A DNA stretch of 64,000 nucleotides from Arthrobacter sp. ISL-95. Lineage in GTDB: Bacteria; Actinomycetota; Actinomycetes; Actinomycetales; Micrococcaceae. Each line of letters starts with the position of its first letter. Position 1 is the first letter of the stretch. A program made the translations under genes and the position numbers. Below the pieces are notes generated by a model, which saw nothing but the letters and a program-made list of their open reading frames with translations, had not been told where the DNA came from and did not search any database. Below are positions 39,692-56,422 of the stretch, one piece after another. The stretch spans positions 1 through 64,000 of the forward strand of contig NZ_JAGGPR010000012.1 in NCBI RefSeq assembly GCF_018613695.1, written 5' to 3'.

Positions 39692-41493
39692 GTTCCAAGA
39701 GGCCCCCTGCGCCGCCTCCGCCCATTCCGGGTTTTAAGTACATCAGCCTGCTCGGCTCTGGTGGCTTCTCGGATGTCTACCTTTATGAGCAGGACCGCCC
39801 GCGCCGAAAAGTAGCGGTCAAGGTGCTGCTGTCCGATCTGAAGACCGAAGGGGCACGCCGCCGTTTCGAGTCCGAAGCGAACCTCATGGCGCAGTTGTCG
39901 TCGCACCCTTACATCGTGACGATCTTCGAAGCCGAGATCACCGAAAACGGACACTCGTACCTTGCCATGGAGTACTGCTCCAGGCCGAGCCTCGACGTCC
40001 GCTATCGTCGCCAGCGATTCAGCGTGGACGAGGTCCTGGCCGTCGGCATCCAAGTGGCTTCCGCCGTCGAAACCGCCCACCGGGCCGGCATTGTGCACCG
40101 CGACATCAAGCCCGCCAACATCCTTGTCACCGATTACAACAGGCCTGCCCTGACGGACTTTGGCATCTCCGGCACCATCGGCGCCGACACCGAGGACGAC
40201 GCCGGCATGTCCATCCCGTGGTCTCCGCCTGAGCAGTTCCGCGGGGGCGCCGTGGATGGTGTTCCTGTGGACATCTGGGCTTTGGGCGCCACGCTGTACA
40301 CGCTCTTGGCCGGTCGTTCCCCGTTTGTCCTTCCCGGACAGGACAACTCGCAGCGGGAATTGATCTCCCGCATCACCAACTCACCCCTGCCCAGGCTTGG
40401 CCGTGCCGATGTTCCGGAGTCCTTGGAACTCGTTCTGGCCACGTCCATGGCCAAGTCCCCGGAATCCCGCTATTCGTCGGCGCACGCTTTCGCACTGGCA
40501 CTTCAGCGGATCCAAGCTGAACTGAACCTCTCCGTTACGCCATTTGAGGTCTTGGAAGAACCCGGGCATGGCGACGACCAGCATCCGGATGACAACTTCG
40601 AGGAAACCCGGGTCAGGAGCATCGCCTCGATCGATCCCGACGCTTCTGGAACAGCCACCACGGGGTCTGCACCCACGTTCCCGGCACGAACCTTTCCGTC
40701 TACGGTTCCAGGCGGTACGCAGCAGCCGACCCAACGACCTGCACCCCCCTTTGCCCGGCCCTCCGGAGATCCGCAGCCAGCCAACCCTTCGCAAGCTGTC
40801 CAGTCCCAGCCCGGTCCCACGGCACCGCCCCAGTTCCATGCCCCGGCGGCACCCGGCTACACGGCGCCGGGATCCTACACCGCGCCGCGAACCGACACTG
40901 CCAGTGGTACTCAGTACGGTCCTGCCGAGTCTGACACGGCTGAGTCAACGGTTTTGCGCGGCTGGCAGCCTTCGCAACCGCAGGACGATCTTGGGGCAAC
41001 AGTCAGCCGATCGAGCGCCGGTGCCTCACCGGTGGCCCAAGAGGAGGCTCCGCCTGCGGACCACAGCAAGCGGAACCTCTGGCTTGCGGCATCGGGTGCG
41101 GCGGTGCTGGTAGTGGCCATTGTGGTTGGCGTGGTTCTTGGCGCTCAAGCTCAGCCCAAGGTGGCGCCGACGGAATCGTCCAGTAAGCCGCCGGCCGACG
41201 CTTTGAGCGACGGCAGCGTTCCGGAGGTTGCGGGACTGGCTGCAGCGCGCGATACCAAGGACCGGAATATCATCGTCTTTTCCTGGACCAACCCTCAGCC
41301 GATGGCCGGGGATACGTTCAAATGGCGCGTCAAATCGGCCAAATCTGAAGGCGTCTACGAGAACAGCGCCACCGGGAAAGCGTTCCTCTCCGGGTTCGAT
41401 GAACCACCCATCTGCGTGCAGGCCATCATTGTGCGCGCCGACGGTTCCGCGTCACCCGGCGGGCCGGATTCCATCGCCTGCCTGGACGAGTAG
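39688..41493 (+). CDS. Receptor-type Ser/Thr protein kinase with FN3-like external domain
   Basis: This 601-aa kinase has an N-terminal domain (residues 16-280) that is complete: glycine loop LGSGGFSDVY, Lys45 (VAVKVL), catalytic Asp139 in HRDIKPANI, DFG at 157-159 and SPPEQF in place of the usual APE. A Pro/Ala/Gln-rich linker with many Thr/Ser residues leads to a single membrane helix (about 463-485). The external part (about 500-601) is a compact domain with IIVFSWTNPQP and CVQAI that resembles a single FN3 fold; no PASTA repeats are present. The start is TTG at 39688, overlapping the previous stop (TTGA), with GAGGAG upstream. It is probably the sensor kinase of the locus, paired with the PP2C enzyme and FHA readers. 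Confidence 0.9.
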   Translation: MSSKRPPAPPPPIPGFKYISLLGSGGFSDVYLYEQDRPRRKVAVKVLLSDLKTEGARRRFESEANLMAQLSSHPYIVTIFEAEITENGHSYLAMEYCSRPSLDVRYRRQRFSVDEVLAVGIQVASAVETAHRAGIVHRDIKPANILVTDYNRPALTDFGISGTIGADTEDDAGMSIPWSPPEQFRGGAVDGVPVDIWALGATLYTLLAGRSPFVLPGQDNSQRELISRITNSPLPRLGRADVPESLELVLATSMAKSPESRYSSAHAFALALQRIQAELNLSVTPFEVLEEPGHGDDQHPDDNFEETRVRSIASIDPDASGTATTGSAPTFPARTFPSTVPGGTQQPTQRPAPPFARPSGDPQPANPSQAVQSQPGPTAPPQFHAPAAPGYTAPGSYTAPRTDTASGTQYGPAESDTAESTVLRGWQPSQPQDDLGATVSRSSAGASPVAQEEAPPADHSKRNLWLAASGAAVLVVAIVVGVVLGAQAQPKVAPTESSSKPPADALSDGSVPEVAGLAAARDTKDRNIIVFSWTNPQPMAGDTFKWRVKSAKSEGVYENSATGKAFLSGFDEPPICVQAIIVRADGSASPGGPDSIACLDE

Positions 41494-41537
41494 CGGCACA
41501 TGCGAATTACTTACCGCCGACCAAGGAGGCACAGATC

Positions 41538-42238
41538 ATGGGGGATCTAGCAATAGATTTCTGTGGTGAATGGTACGAACCATCCGACGAGGACATCTTC
41601 GACATTGGACGCGAAGGTGACTTGGAAGTTGATGACAACCCGTACCTGCACCGACGCTTCCTGCAGATAGCCCGTTACGACGGCATGTGGTGGCTCAGCA
41701 ACGTGGGCAGCATGTTGTCCGCCACTGTGGCTGACGGTTCCGGCGGCATGCAGGCCTGGCTGGCGCCCGGCGCCCGGATCCCGCTGGTGTTCAGCCACAC
41801 CAATGTGATTTTCACTGCCGGACCCACTACCTACGAATTCGCAGTTCACTTGAAGACGCCGTCTTTCCGGCATGAAGCCCGCGACGATGACCAGGCGGGG
41901 GACACCACCATTGGTCCAGTGGTCTTCACTGATTCGCAAAAGGCGCTCATTGTTGCCTTGGCCGAGCCCATGTTGCGGCGTGACGGCACCGGTTTCAGCG
42001 CCATTCCCTCCTCTGCCGAGGCTGCGAAGCGTTTGGGCTGGGCACTGACCCGGTTCAACCGCAAACTGGACAACGTTTGCGACAAACTGGACCGGGTAGG
42101 CGTAGTGGGGCTGCGCGGCGGGGTCGGAAAACTTGCCACCAACCGCCGGGCGCGCTTGGTGGAACACGCCGTAACCTCGCACCTGGTGACACCGGCTGAC
42201 CTGCATCTTCTTGAAAAAATGAGTGGAGTCGACGAAGG

Positions 42239-42242
<4 letters not shown>
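41538..42242 (+). CDS. Degenerate FHA-like domain fused to a winged-helix-like domain
   Basis: I do not know a named family for this 234-aa soluble protein. Residues ~20-110 follow the FHA pattern: FDIGREGDLEVDDNPYLHRR (GR then a histidine-containing loop where FHA has SRxH), then WWLSNVGS and GAxIPLVF, without the terminal TNG motif. Residues ~135-230 look like a winged helix (SQKALIVALAEPML, AAKRLGWALTRFNRKLDNVC as recognition-like helices, then a wing with GVVGLRGGVGKLATNRR). It could therefore connect phospho-signalling to transcription or bind the translocase encoded next, with which it overlaps by 4 bp. A strong ribosome site (AAGGAGG) precedes the ATG. Confidence 0.7.
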
Positions 42243-49919
<7,677 letters not shown>

Positions 49920-49927
49920 CCATCAGC

Positions 49928-49983
49928 CAGTGACCCTCAATCAGTGACCCTCAATCAGTGACCCTCAATCAGTGACCCTCAAC
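49928..49983 (+). repeat. Four tandem 14-bp repeats before the AAA ATPase gene
   Basis: CAGTGACCCTCAAT is repeated four times in a row, the last copy ending AAC. It fills the gap between the phosphatase stop (49919) and the ATPase start (49986). The unit is not a multiple of three and contains TGA. Gain or loss of a copy would alter spacing to the start codon, so expression may vary between strains. Confidence 0.95.
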
Positions 49984-49985
49984 CA

Positions 49986-51194
49986 ATGATCAAAGCACTC
50001 GCCATCGCCAACTATCGTTCCATTCGGGACCTTGCCATGGAACTCCACGGCTTGGACATCGTGACCGGGGCCAACGGCAGCGGGAAGTCCTCCCTTTACC
50101 GGGCGCTGAGGTTGTTGGCCGAGTGCGCCGGGGGAGATTCCGGAAACGTAGTGGGATCCTTGGCCCGGGATGGCGGGTTGGCCTCCACACTGTGGGCCGG
50201 CCCTGAGTCCATCAGCGAAGCCATGCGCCGTGGCGAAGTTCCCGTCCAAGGGACAGTCCGTCGGGAATCGGTGAACCTGAAACTGGGTTATTCCGGCGAC
50301 GACTTCGGATATTTGGTGGACCTTGGGATGCCGGTGTCCAGTGGTGCCGGTTTTGACCAGGAAACCGGCCGTTCCCGCCCCTCGGCGTTCAGCCTGGATC
50401 CTGAGATCAAGCGGGAACAGATTTTCTCCGGCCCCGTTGCGCGGCCGGGATCTCTCTTGGTGGACCGGAAGGGGAGCCTGGCCAAGCTGCGAGGACCGGA
50501 CGGCGAGTGGAGTGAGTTGTCGCGGAGGTTGGACACGTTCCAGAGCATGCTGACGGAGGTCTCGGACCAGGACAGGGCACCGGAAGTCCTGCGGGTTCGT
50601 GACTCTGTCCGTTCCTGGCGGTTCTACGACCATTTCCGTACAGACGCCGAGGCTCCAGCGCGTCAGGCGCAGCTCGGCACCCGCACACCTGTGCTGCACC
50701 ACAGCGGCAAGGACCTCGCCGCAGCTCTGCAAACGCTCCGCGAGGTGGGCTTCGAGCGGCAGTTGGATGCCGCCGTCGATCACGCCTTTCCTGGAAGCCG
50801 ATTGGAAATCGCAACCAACGATGGACGGTTCAGCGTGGAGCTCCGTCAGCCCGGCATGCTGCGACCGATGAAAGCTGCCGAACTTTCCGACGGGACCCTT
50901 CGCTTTCTCCTGCTCACAGCAGCATTACTGACGCCACGGCCCCCGGAGCTCATGGTGCTGAACGAACCCGAGACCAGCCTCCACGTTGACCTGATGCCGG
51001 CACTGGCCGGACTGATTGTCCAGGCCAGTGCCAACAGCCAAATGATCGTGGTAACCCACTCCGGGGCCCTGCTCAAAGCGCTCCGCGAGAGTGGGGCCGC
51101 CCATGAGCATGAACTCTACAAGGACCTCGGTGAGACCAGGATCAAGGGCCTGGGGCCGCTGGAAGGTCCTTTGTGGAGCTGGCCTAAGCGATAA
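49986..51194 (+). CDS. AAA family ATPase (RecF/OLD-like predicted ATPase)
   Basis: This 402-aa cytosolic protein has a P-loop VTGANGSGKSSLYRALR (residues ~26-42) directly after the LAIANYRSIRDLAMEL opening typical of RecF/OLD/ABC-type repair and defence ATPases. Near the C-terminus are the signature-like LSDGTLRFLLL, the Walker B MVLNEPETSLHVDLMPAL and the H-loop VVTHSGALL. No nuclease (TOPRIM) domain follows, so it is the lone ATPase type. The role may be DNA repair or stress response; the neighbours do not settle it. A four-copy 14-bp repeat replaces a normal ribosome site region. Confidence 0.85.
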   Translation: MIKALAIANYRSIRDLAMELHGLDIVTGANGSGKSSLYRALRLLAECAGGDSGNVVGSLARDGGLASTLWAGPESISEAMRRGEVPVQGTVRRESVNLKLGYSGDDFGYLVDLGMPVSSGAGFDQETGRSRPSAFSLDPEIKREQIFSGPVARPGSLLVDRKGSLAKLRGPDGEWSELSRRLDTFQSMLTEVSDQDRAPEVLRVRDSVRSWRFYDHFRTDAEAPARQAQLGTRTPVLHHSGKDLAAALQTLREVGFERQLDAAVDHAFPGSRLEIATNDGRFSVELRQPGMLRPMKAAELSDGTLRFLLLTAALLTPRPPELMVLNEPETSLHVDLMPALAGLIVQASANSQMIVVTHSGALLKALRESGAAHEHELYKDLGETRIKGLGPLEGPLWSWPKR

Positions 51195-51227
51195 GCAGGG
51201 CTGACAGATGCGAACCTTTGGCGCAGC

Positions 51228-52595
51228 TCAGAACGCAGAACCGATGGACGTGAGCTCCTGCGGGGCGTTCCCGGCGTAACGGTTCTCCGGTCGTGTCAGC
51301 CCGTAGTGCCCGCGAAGGGTGGACGCGGTGTATTCGGTGCGGAACAGGCCGCGCTGCTGAAGGATCGGCACCACCTGGTCCACGAAAATCTCCAAACCGG
51401 AAGGAAGCACCGGCGGCATGATGTTGAAGCCGTCGGCTGCTCCTGCGTAGAACCAGTCCTGAATGGCGTCGGCCACCTGTTCCGGTGTACCGGAGAAGGT
51501 TCGGTGGCCGCGTCCGCCACCCAAGCGTCCAATCAGCTGGCGGACGGTGAGCTGTTCACGCCTGGCCAGCTCCACAATGAGCGTGTAGCGGCTCTTGGCT
51601 CCTTCAATCTCGTCCTCTGAGGGCAGGTCGGCAGGCAGTTGGCGGTCCAAGGGAAGGTCTTCAGGGGACAAACGGAGAGTCTTTGCGAGTTGTTCACGGG
51701 CGTACTCGGGCTTGATGAGTTGGTCCAGTTCGTGCTCGAGCTTGAGGGCTTCAGCTTCGGTGGAGCCGATCACCGGGACGATTCCGGGGAGGATCTTGAT
51801 GCCTTCCGGGTCACGGCCCACGGCTGCGGTGCGTGCCTTCAGATCTGAATAAAAAGCCTGTGCGTCGGTGAGGGTCTGGTGCGCTGTGAACACGGCTTCT
51901 GCGTACTGCGCTGCCAGGTTCTTGCCGTTTTCCGAGGATCCGGCCTGCACGATCAGCGGATGGCCTTGCGGGGACCGGGGAACGTTTAGTGGGCCACGGA
52001 CACGGAAGTGCTTTCCCTCATGGTCCACGGTGCGGATCTTTGTATCGTCACCCCAGACCCCATTGGCTTTATCAGCCAGGATGGCGTCGTCTTCCCAGCT
52101 GTCCCAGAGCTTTTGCGCAACGTCAATGAACTCGGCGGCCCGTTCATACCGGACTGCGTGCGCCGGCTGGTCGTCTACGCCGAAGTTCCGCGCGGCATCG
52201 GGACCGGCGGTGGTCACAACGTTCCAGCCTGCGCGGCCTCCGCTGACCCAGTCAACGGATGCGAAGCGGCGGGCAAGATTGAAAGGATCGTTGTAGGTGG
52301 TGGATGCGGTGGCGATCAGGCCAATCTTTTGGGTCGCTGCGGCGAGGGCCGTCAGCAGCACGGTGGGCTCCAACTTCCCGGCCGGGCGCCGACCCACTTC
52401 ACCGAACAGGACGGGGGAGTCGGCGAAGAAGATGGAGTCCAGCTTTCCTCGCTCGGCTGTGCGGGCGAGGTGCTGGTAGTGCTCCACCTTGGTAGAGGCC
52501 AGGGGGTCGCTCTCAGGTAGACGCCATGATGCTTCGTGGTGTCCGGTACTCATCAGGAATGCGTTCAAGTGTAGTTGGCGGTCTGGCGGGGTCAT
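51228..52595 (-). CDS. FMN-dependent monooxygenase, NtaA/SnaA/DszA class
   Basis: This 455-aa bacterial-luciferase-like (LLM) flavin monooxygenase uses reduced FMN from a separate reductase to oxidise compounds such as aminopolycarboxylates, sulfonates or organosulfur substrates. The family opening RQLHLNAFLMSTGHHEASWRL is preceded by only four residues, and GRAGWNVVTT, LWDSWEDDAI and HPLIVQAGSSENG are further class motifs. No flavin reductase gene is beside it. The ATG at 52595 has GGAG upstream. A short frame ending on this start codon is noted separately. Confidence 0.9.
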   Translation of the reverse strand: MTPPDRQLHLNAFLMSTGHHEASWRLPESDPLASTKVEHYQHLARTAERGKLDSIFFADSPVLFGEVGRRPAGKLEPTVLLTALAAATQKIGLIATASTTYNDPFNLARRFASVDWVSGGRAGWNVVTTAGPDAARNFGVDDQPAHAVRYERAAEFIDVAQKLWDSWEDDAILADKANGVWGDDTKIRTVDHEGKHFRVRGPLNVPRSPQGHPLIVQAGSSENGKNLAAQYAEAVFTAHQTLTDAQAFYSDLKARTAAVGRDPEGIKILPGIVPVIGSTEAEALKLEHELDQLIKPEYAREQLAKTLRLSPEDLPLDRQLPADLPSEDEIEGAKSRYTLIVELARREQLTVRQLIGRLGGGRGHRTFSGTPEQVADAIQDWFYAGAADGFNIMPPVLPSGLEIFVDQVVPILQQRGLFRTEYTASTLRGHYGLTRPENRYAGNAPQELTSIGSAF

Positions 52596-52711
52596 GGGTG
52601 CTCCTCGGATCGGGACGTTTGGCGGCTGGTGTGTGGCAACTCAAGCACGTGCCCAAAGACCTCCGCCAGCGGCCCGACATGTCTGCGCAACAGCACGAAA
52701 CCGGGGTTCAC
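52592..52711 (-). other. Possible short leader frame ending on the monooxygenase start codon
   Basis: A GTG at 52711 opens 39 codons that stop with TGA overlapping the monooxygenase ATG. The peptide contains FVLLRRHVGPLAEVFGHVLE. There is no ribosome site, so if translated it would be from a leaderless message. It could be a translation-coupled leader or chance. The rest of the 298-bp gap 52596-52893 shows nothing else I can name. Confidence 0.25.
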
Positions 52712-52893
52712 CGCGCGCAACGCAACTCAATTCGACGCCATGGGAGGCAACAAAAAAGCAGCCCACGGAGGCTTGGACGGATCACCGCATGGAAACCATG
52801 CCGGCGTCGTGCGTTCCCAACGTGACTGATAGTTCCATCACGGAAAGGGGCATTTGGCGTAGTGGCCACCGGATGCCCGACTACCATTGGTAG

Positions 52894-53406
52894 GTGCTTT
52901 CGCCGATTACCGTCCGTCCCGCCCTGCCCGAAGACTACGACGCCGTTGCCCGCATTACGCAGGAGTCCTACGTCACGGCGGGGTACTACGGCGACGCCGA
53001 TCACCCGTACCTGCAGAAGCTTCAGGATGTGGCCGGACGCGCGGAGCACGCAGAGATCCTGGTGGCGGAGCGCAACGGCGAGGTCGTCGGCTCGGTCACC
53101 GCGGCACCGGCAGGTGGCGGCTTTTCCGACATCGGCCTTGAGGACGAACTGGAACTGCGCACCCTCGTGGTGGATCCGGCAGTCCAGCGCTCCGGTGCGG
53201 GCCGCGCCTTGGTGCAGGCCGTCGTCGAGCAAGCCAGGTCCATGGACGGAATCAACGCTGTATCCCTGACCACGGGCGCCACGTGGGAAAGCGCCAACGC
53301 CCTGTACGCCCGCACTGGCTTCCACAGGGCCCCGCACCGCGACTGGTTCGTTCCCGGGACCGACATAAAGCTGTTCGTTTACCGGCTGGACCTCTCGCAG
53401 TCATAA
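52894..53406 (+). CDS. GNAT-family N-acetyltransferase
   Basis: This 170-aa acetyl-CoA-dependent transferase has an acetyl-CoA-binding segment LRTLVVDPAVQRSGAGRALVQA (R/Q-x-x-G-x-G/A type, here QRSGAGRA), followed by LTTGATWESANALYARTGF, the GNAT C-terminal block. The substrate is unknown. The GTG at 52894 has no ribosome site; TACCAT at 52882-52887 could serve as a -10 whose transcript begins at the GTG, so a leaderless message is likely. The -10 is embedded in the palindrome CTACCATTGGTAG. Confidence 0.88.
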   Translation: MLSPITVRPALPEDYDAVARITQESYVTAGYYGDADHPYLQKLQDVAGRAEHAEILVAERNGEVVGSVTAAPAGGGFSDIGLEDELELRTLVVDPAVQRSGAGRALVQAVVEQARSMDGINAVSLTTGATWESANALYARTGFHRAPHRDWFVPGTDIKLFVYRLDLSQS

Positions 53407-53463
53407 AGTTTCCTTCGTAAACGCCGGTCACCGGACCGTGCGAAGCGACAGGAAAGGCGCGGC

Positions 53464-53844
53464 ATGCGCAAGACATTCGGCACGGGCTCGGTTTGGGAAC
53501 AGACCCTTGGATATTCCCGCGCAGTCCAGGTGGACAACACACTCTTCATTTCGGCTACGGCCGCATCCGGGCCAGAGGGCATAGTTGGAGACGACTTCTA
53601 CTCCCAAACCAAGTACATCCTCGAGAAGCTCGGCACCGTTCTGGAAGACGCCGGATTCTCCTACGAGGACGTTGTGCAGTCCAAGCTGTACCTGACGGAC
53701 ATCAGCAAGTGGGAAGATGCCGGCCGAGCGCACGGAGAAGTCTTCGGTGAAATCCGACCCACGCTGGCCTTGGTGCACGTCCTGCCGTTCCTTGACCCGG
53801 ACATGCTGGTGGAGATCGAACTCGTGGCGCAAAAATCCGCGTAG
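53464..53844 (+). CDS. RidA/YjgF-family protein
   Basis: This 126-aa trimeric RidA-type protein probably deaminates reactive enamine/imine intermediates. It has the family layout (YSRAVQVDNTLFISATAA, QTKYILEKLGTVLEDAGF, VVQSKLYLTDI, RPTLALVHV near the C-terminus). The active-site arginine that canonical RidA carries in the penultimate strand is at RPTLALV here; the exact alignment is uncertain, so it may belong to a non-RidA1 branch. AGGAAAGG gives a good ribosome site. It follows the acetyltransferase after 57 bp and may be co-transcribed. Confidence 0.88.
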   Translation: MRKTFGTGSVWEQTLGYSRAVQVDNTLFISATAASGPEGIVGDDFYSQTKYILEKLGTVLEDAGFSYEDVVQSKLYLTDISKWEDAGRAHGEVFGEIRPTLALVHVLPFLDPDMLVEIELVAQKSA

Positions 53845-53871
53845 TCACCCAACAGCTGTAACCTCTTCGGG

Positions 53872-54531
53872 TCAGCCCGGGACGCCATAGCGGTGTTCAG
53901 GGCGGCCCGTGGTTCCGTAACGCAGTTGGATTTCGACGGCGCCATCGTCCGCGAGCGAGGACAGGTACCTTTGCGCCGTGGCCCGGGATACGCCCACCCT
54001 TTCAGCAACCTCGGCAGCTGAATACTGCTCCCCGGGAAGCAACGATTCCAGGACCGCTGCTTCCGTGGCAGACCGGGGCTTGGCTGATGGTGTGACATCG
54101 CCCGGGATCAGGGACCGTTTGGCGCGTTCAATGGTGACTTGGTCAACGGCTGTTTGCTGACCGAGGATGCGCCGGTACCGTGCGTAGGATCTCAGCTGTT
54201 GGGATAGGGATTCGGCGGTGAAGGGCTTCAACATATAGCCCAAAGCACCGCGCCGCAGGGCAACTTTGATGGATTGGGCATCCGAGGCAGCCGTCAGCAT
54301 CACTGCATCCACATCCAACTGTCCCAACAGGTCCAAGCCGGAGCCGTCCGGCAAGTACACGTCCAAGAGCACCAGATCGGGACGCAGGCTATGGATGGCC
54401 TGCAGGGCTTGGGAAACGGATCCGGCCGGCGCCAAGGCCATGAAACCGGCCACGGAATCAACATAGGCTGCGTGGAGTCTTGCCACGTGGAAGTCGTCGT
54501 CCACAATCAACACCCGCAAATCCTCAGCCAT
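53872..54531 (-). CDS. CitB/DcuR-type response regulator
   Basis: This 219-aa response regulator has a receiver domain with RVLIVDDDF, the phosphoacceptor Asp in LVLLDVYLPDGSG, and the Lys in GALGYMLKPF. The C-terminal half (about 140-215) has SAAEVAERVGVSRATAQRYL, a winged helix of the CitB class. It overlaps the histidine kinase gene by 8 bp and should regulate the CitMHS transporter on the other side of that gene. Stop at 53872 leaves a 27-bp convergent gap to the RidA gene. Confidence 0.92.
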   Translation of the reverse strand: MAEDLRVLIVDDDFHVARLHAAYVDSVAGFMALAPAGSVSQALQAIHSLRPDLVLLDVYLPDGSGLDLLGQLDVDAVMLTAASDAQSIKVALRRGALGYMLKPFTAESLSQQLRSYARYRRILGQQTAVDQVTIERAKRSLIPGDVTPSAKPRSATEAAVLESLLPGEQYSAAEVAERVGVSRATAQRYLSSLADDGAVEIQLRYGTTGRPEHRYGVPG

Positions 54532-56248
54532 TGCTGTCCTCCCTCAACGGTGAGTCGGTCTTCAAGCCGGTGGGTTCCACGGAATCCATGACGCCAGGGA
54601 CAGCGGCCATGAACACGGCGCCCGGACCACCCTTGGTCCCGGGCTCCAAGACACGGACATCGCCACCACGCCGACGCGCAAGCTGCCGCACCAGCGCCAA
54701 CCCCAAACCTTGTCCAGCCCCCGAGCGTACCGGTTGTTCCGACGTCGTAAATCCTTCCGCGAAAACCTCTTCCGGTTCCAGGCTCCCCAGACCGTCTCCT
54801 GAATCGCCCACCAGAATGTGCAAGGTCCCGCTGGTTGTGGTGGCGTCGTCCAGCAGTTCAACCTCCACCCAACGTTCCGCTGAAGAGCCGGCGACGGCGG
54901 CGCTCACGGCGTTGTCGATCAGGTTGCCGAGCACTGTGGTGACGTCCTGTGGATCGGCCACGTGACCACGGACCAGTGTTTCGGGTCCGATGCGGAGGGC
55001 CACTCCGCGCTCCGATGCCTCCACGCCTTTCGCGCCGACGAACGCCTGGAGGTAGGTGTCCTGAAGCAGCTCTGCCTGCTCCACCGGGAACTTCAGGGGC
55101 CCGGTGGCTGAGATCCGGGCCAGATACTCTTTGGCGGCGTCGTGCTGGCCGATGCTCATGAACCCGGCAATGGTGTGGAGTTGGTTGGCGAACTCGTGGC
55201 GTTGGGCGCGGAGGGCAGTGGACATGGTCCCCACGGCATCGAGCTGGCGGGTGAGTTGCTGCAATTCAGTACGGTCCCTCAGCATGACCACCCAGCCGAG
55301 GTCCTCTTGCCGGTGCCATGCTTTGCGCGCGCTGGCCACCAAAACGCGTCCGCCGGCCACTATTTCAACGGCCTCGGCATCACGGGCTGCCGGTTGGGTG
55401 AGCTGCTTGAGCTGTTGGGGAACCTTCGCAGATGCCCAGTCCCGACCAGTGGCGTCGGGCATGTCCAGGAGTCGTGCGGCGGCGGCGTTGAACACTGAGA
55501 TGCGTCCGTCCGCGGCGATGCCGATCACGCCATCGTCCACGCCTTGGAGCACCGCCACTTGATCGTGGACCAAGGTGCTGATTTCTTCCGGTTCCAGGCC
55601 GAGGGTGAGCCGTTGCAGCCTGCGCCGGAGCAGGAAGGAGGCCAGGACGCCGGCAAGCAAGGCGCCACCAGCGGTGAGCGCGATGGGCACAATGTCGCGG
55701 GCAAGGCTATTGCTGAGCGACTCAACGGAATAGCCCACACTGACTTCGCCCACAATTGTCCCTGAGCTCTCCGGCGAATACACCGGCACTTTCGCCCCGG
55801 CCGAGGGCCCCAGCGTCCCAGTGTTGCGGGTGGTGATTTCCTGCCCGCCCAGCGCAACTGAAGGATCCGTGCTGACACGTTCACCCAGCCGCGCAATCTC
55901 CGGATGGGCCAGCCTCAGCCCGGTTTCATCCGTGATGACCACGAACAAGGCGCCGGTCCGGACCCTGACGGCTTCTGCCGCAGCTTGAAGGCTGCCGGCG
56001 GCGAGGACCTCCGGAGGTGGCGTTCCTTCTTCTTTGCTGATGGCCTCGACGCCGGACCTGATATCGGGATCAGCGGCCACAGTCCGGGCGAGCGTGAGGG
56101 CTTGGTTTTCGGCTTCGGTACCAATCCGTTCGTACACCAGCCAGGCATGGACTGTACCGCTGAGCAGGACCACCAGCAGAACCACCCCGAGCTGGAGGAG
56201 GAGCGTTTGGGTGGAGAAACGCATGCTGACAGGGTTGTTGCGCGGCAC
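54524..56248 (-). CDS. CitA/DcuS-type sensor histidine kinase
   Basis: This 574-aa sensor for an extracellular carboxylate such as citrate has an N-terminal membrane helix (about residues 15-37), an external PAS-like domain (about 40-175), a second helix, then a cytosolic PAS domain and the kinase. The phosphoacceptor is in ALRAQRHEFANQLHTIAGF, the typical RHEFxNxLH motif of this class; the ATP site has LIDNAVSAAV and GDSGDGLG. The GTG at 56248 follows AGGAAAGGAG and is preferred to an ATG at 56308. It is divergent from the citrate transporter gene, with 174 bp between the starts. Confidence 0.92.
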   Translation of the reverse strand: MPRNNPVSMRFSTQTLLLQLGVVLLVVLLSGTVHAWLVYERIGTEAENQALTLARTVAADPDIRSGVEAISKEEGTPPPEVLAAGSLQAAAEAVRVRTGALFVVITDETGLRLAHPEIARLGERVSTDPSVALGGQEITTRNTGTLGPSAGAKVPVYSPESSGTIVGEVSVGYSVESLSNSLARDIVPIALTAGGALLAGVLASFLLRRRLQRLTLGLEPEEISTLVHDQVAVLQGVDDGVIGIAADGRISVFNAAAARLLDMPDATGRDWASAKVPQQLKQLTQPAARDAEAVEIVAGGRVLVASARKAWHRQEDLGWVVMLRDRTELQQLTRQLDAVGTMSTALRAQRHEFANQLHTIAGFMSIGQHDAAKEYLARISATGPLKFPVEQAELLQDTYLQAFVGAKGVEASERGVALRIGPETLVRGHVADPQDVTTVLGNLIDNAVSAAVAGSSAERWVEVELLDDATTTSGTLHILVGDSGDGLGSLEPEEVFAEGFTTSEQPVRSGAGQGLGLALVRQLARRRGGDVRVLEPGTKGGPGAVFMAAVPGVMDSVEPTGLKTDSPLREDSNG

Positions 56249-56422
56249 CTTCGCTCCTTTCCTCCTCATCCATTGAATCACTGAGCACAATGCGCAAAAC
56301 GTTCGCAACGAGCAGTATTCCCAACAATTCCCCGAAACCCCTGCCGGTGACCGGCGCCACCATATCGTCTGTAGTGCGCATCACACCGACGTGGCGCCAT
56401 TCACAGTAGTAAGGAGCCGGCC

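Noticed and set aside
56370..56385. A CRP/GlxR-like site TGTAGTGCGCATCACA before the citrate transporter
   Set aside because: It has two mismatches to TGTGA-N6-TCACA and cannot be told from chance without a genome-wide profile.
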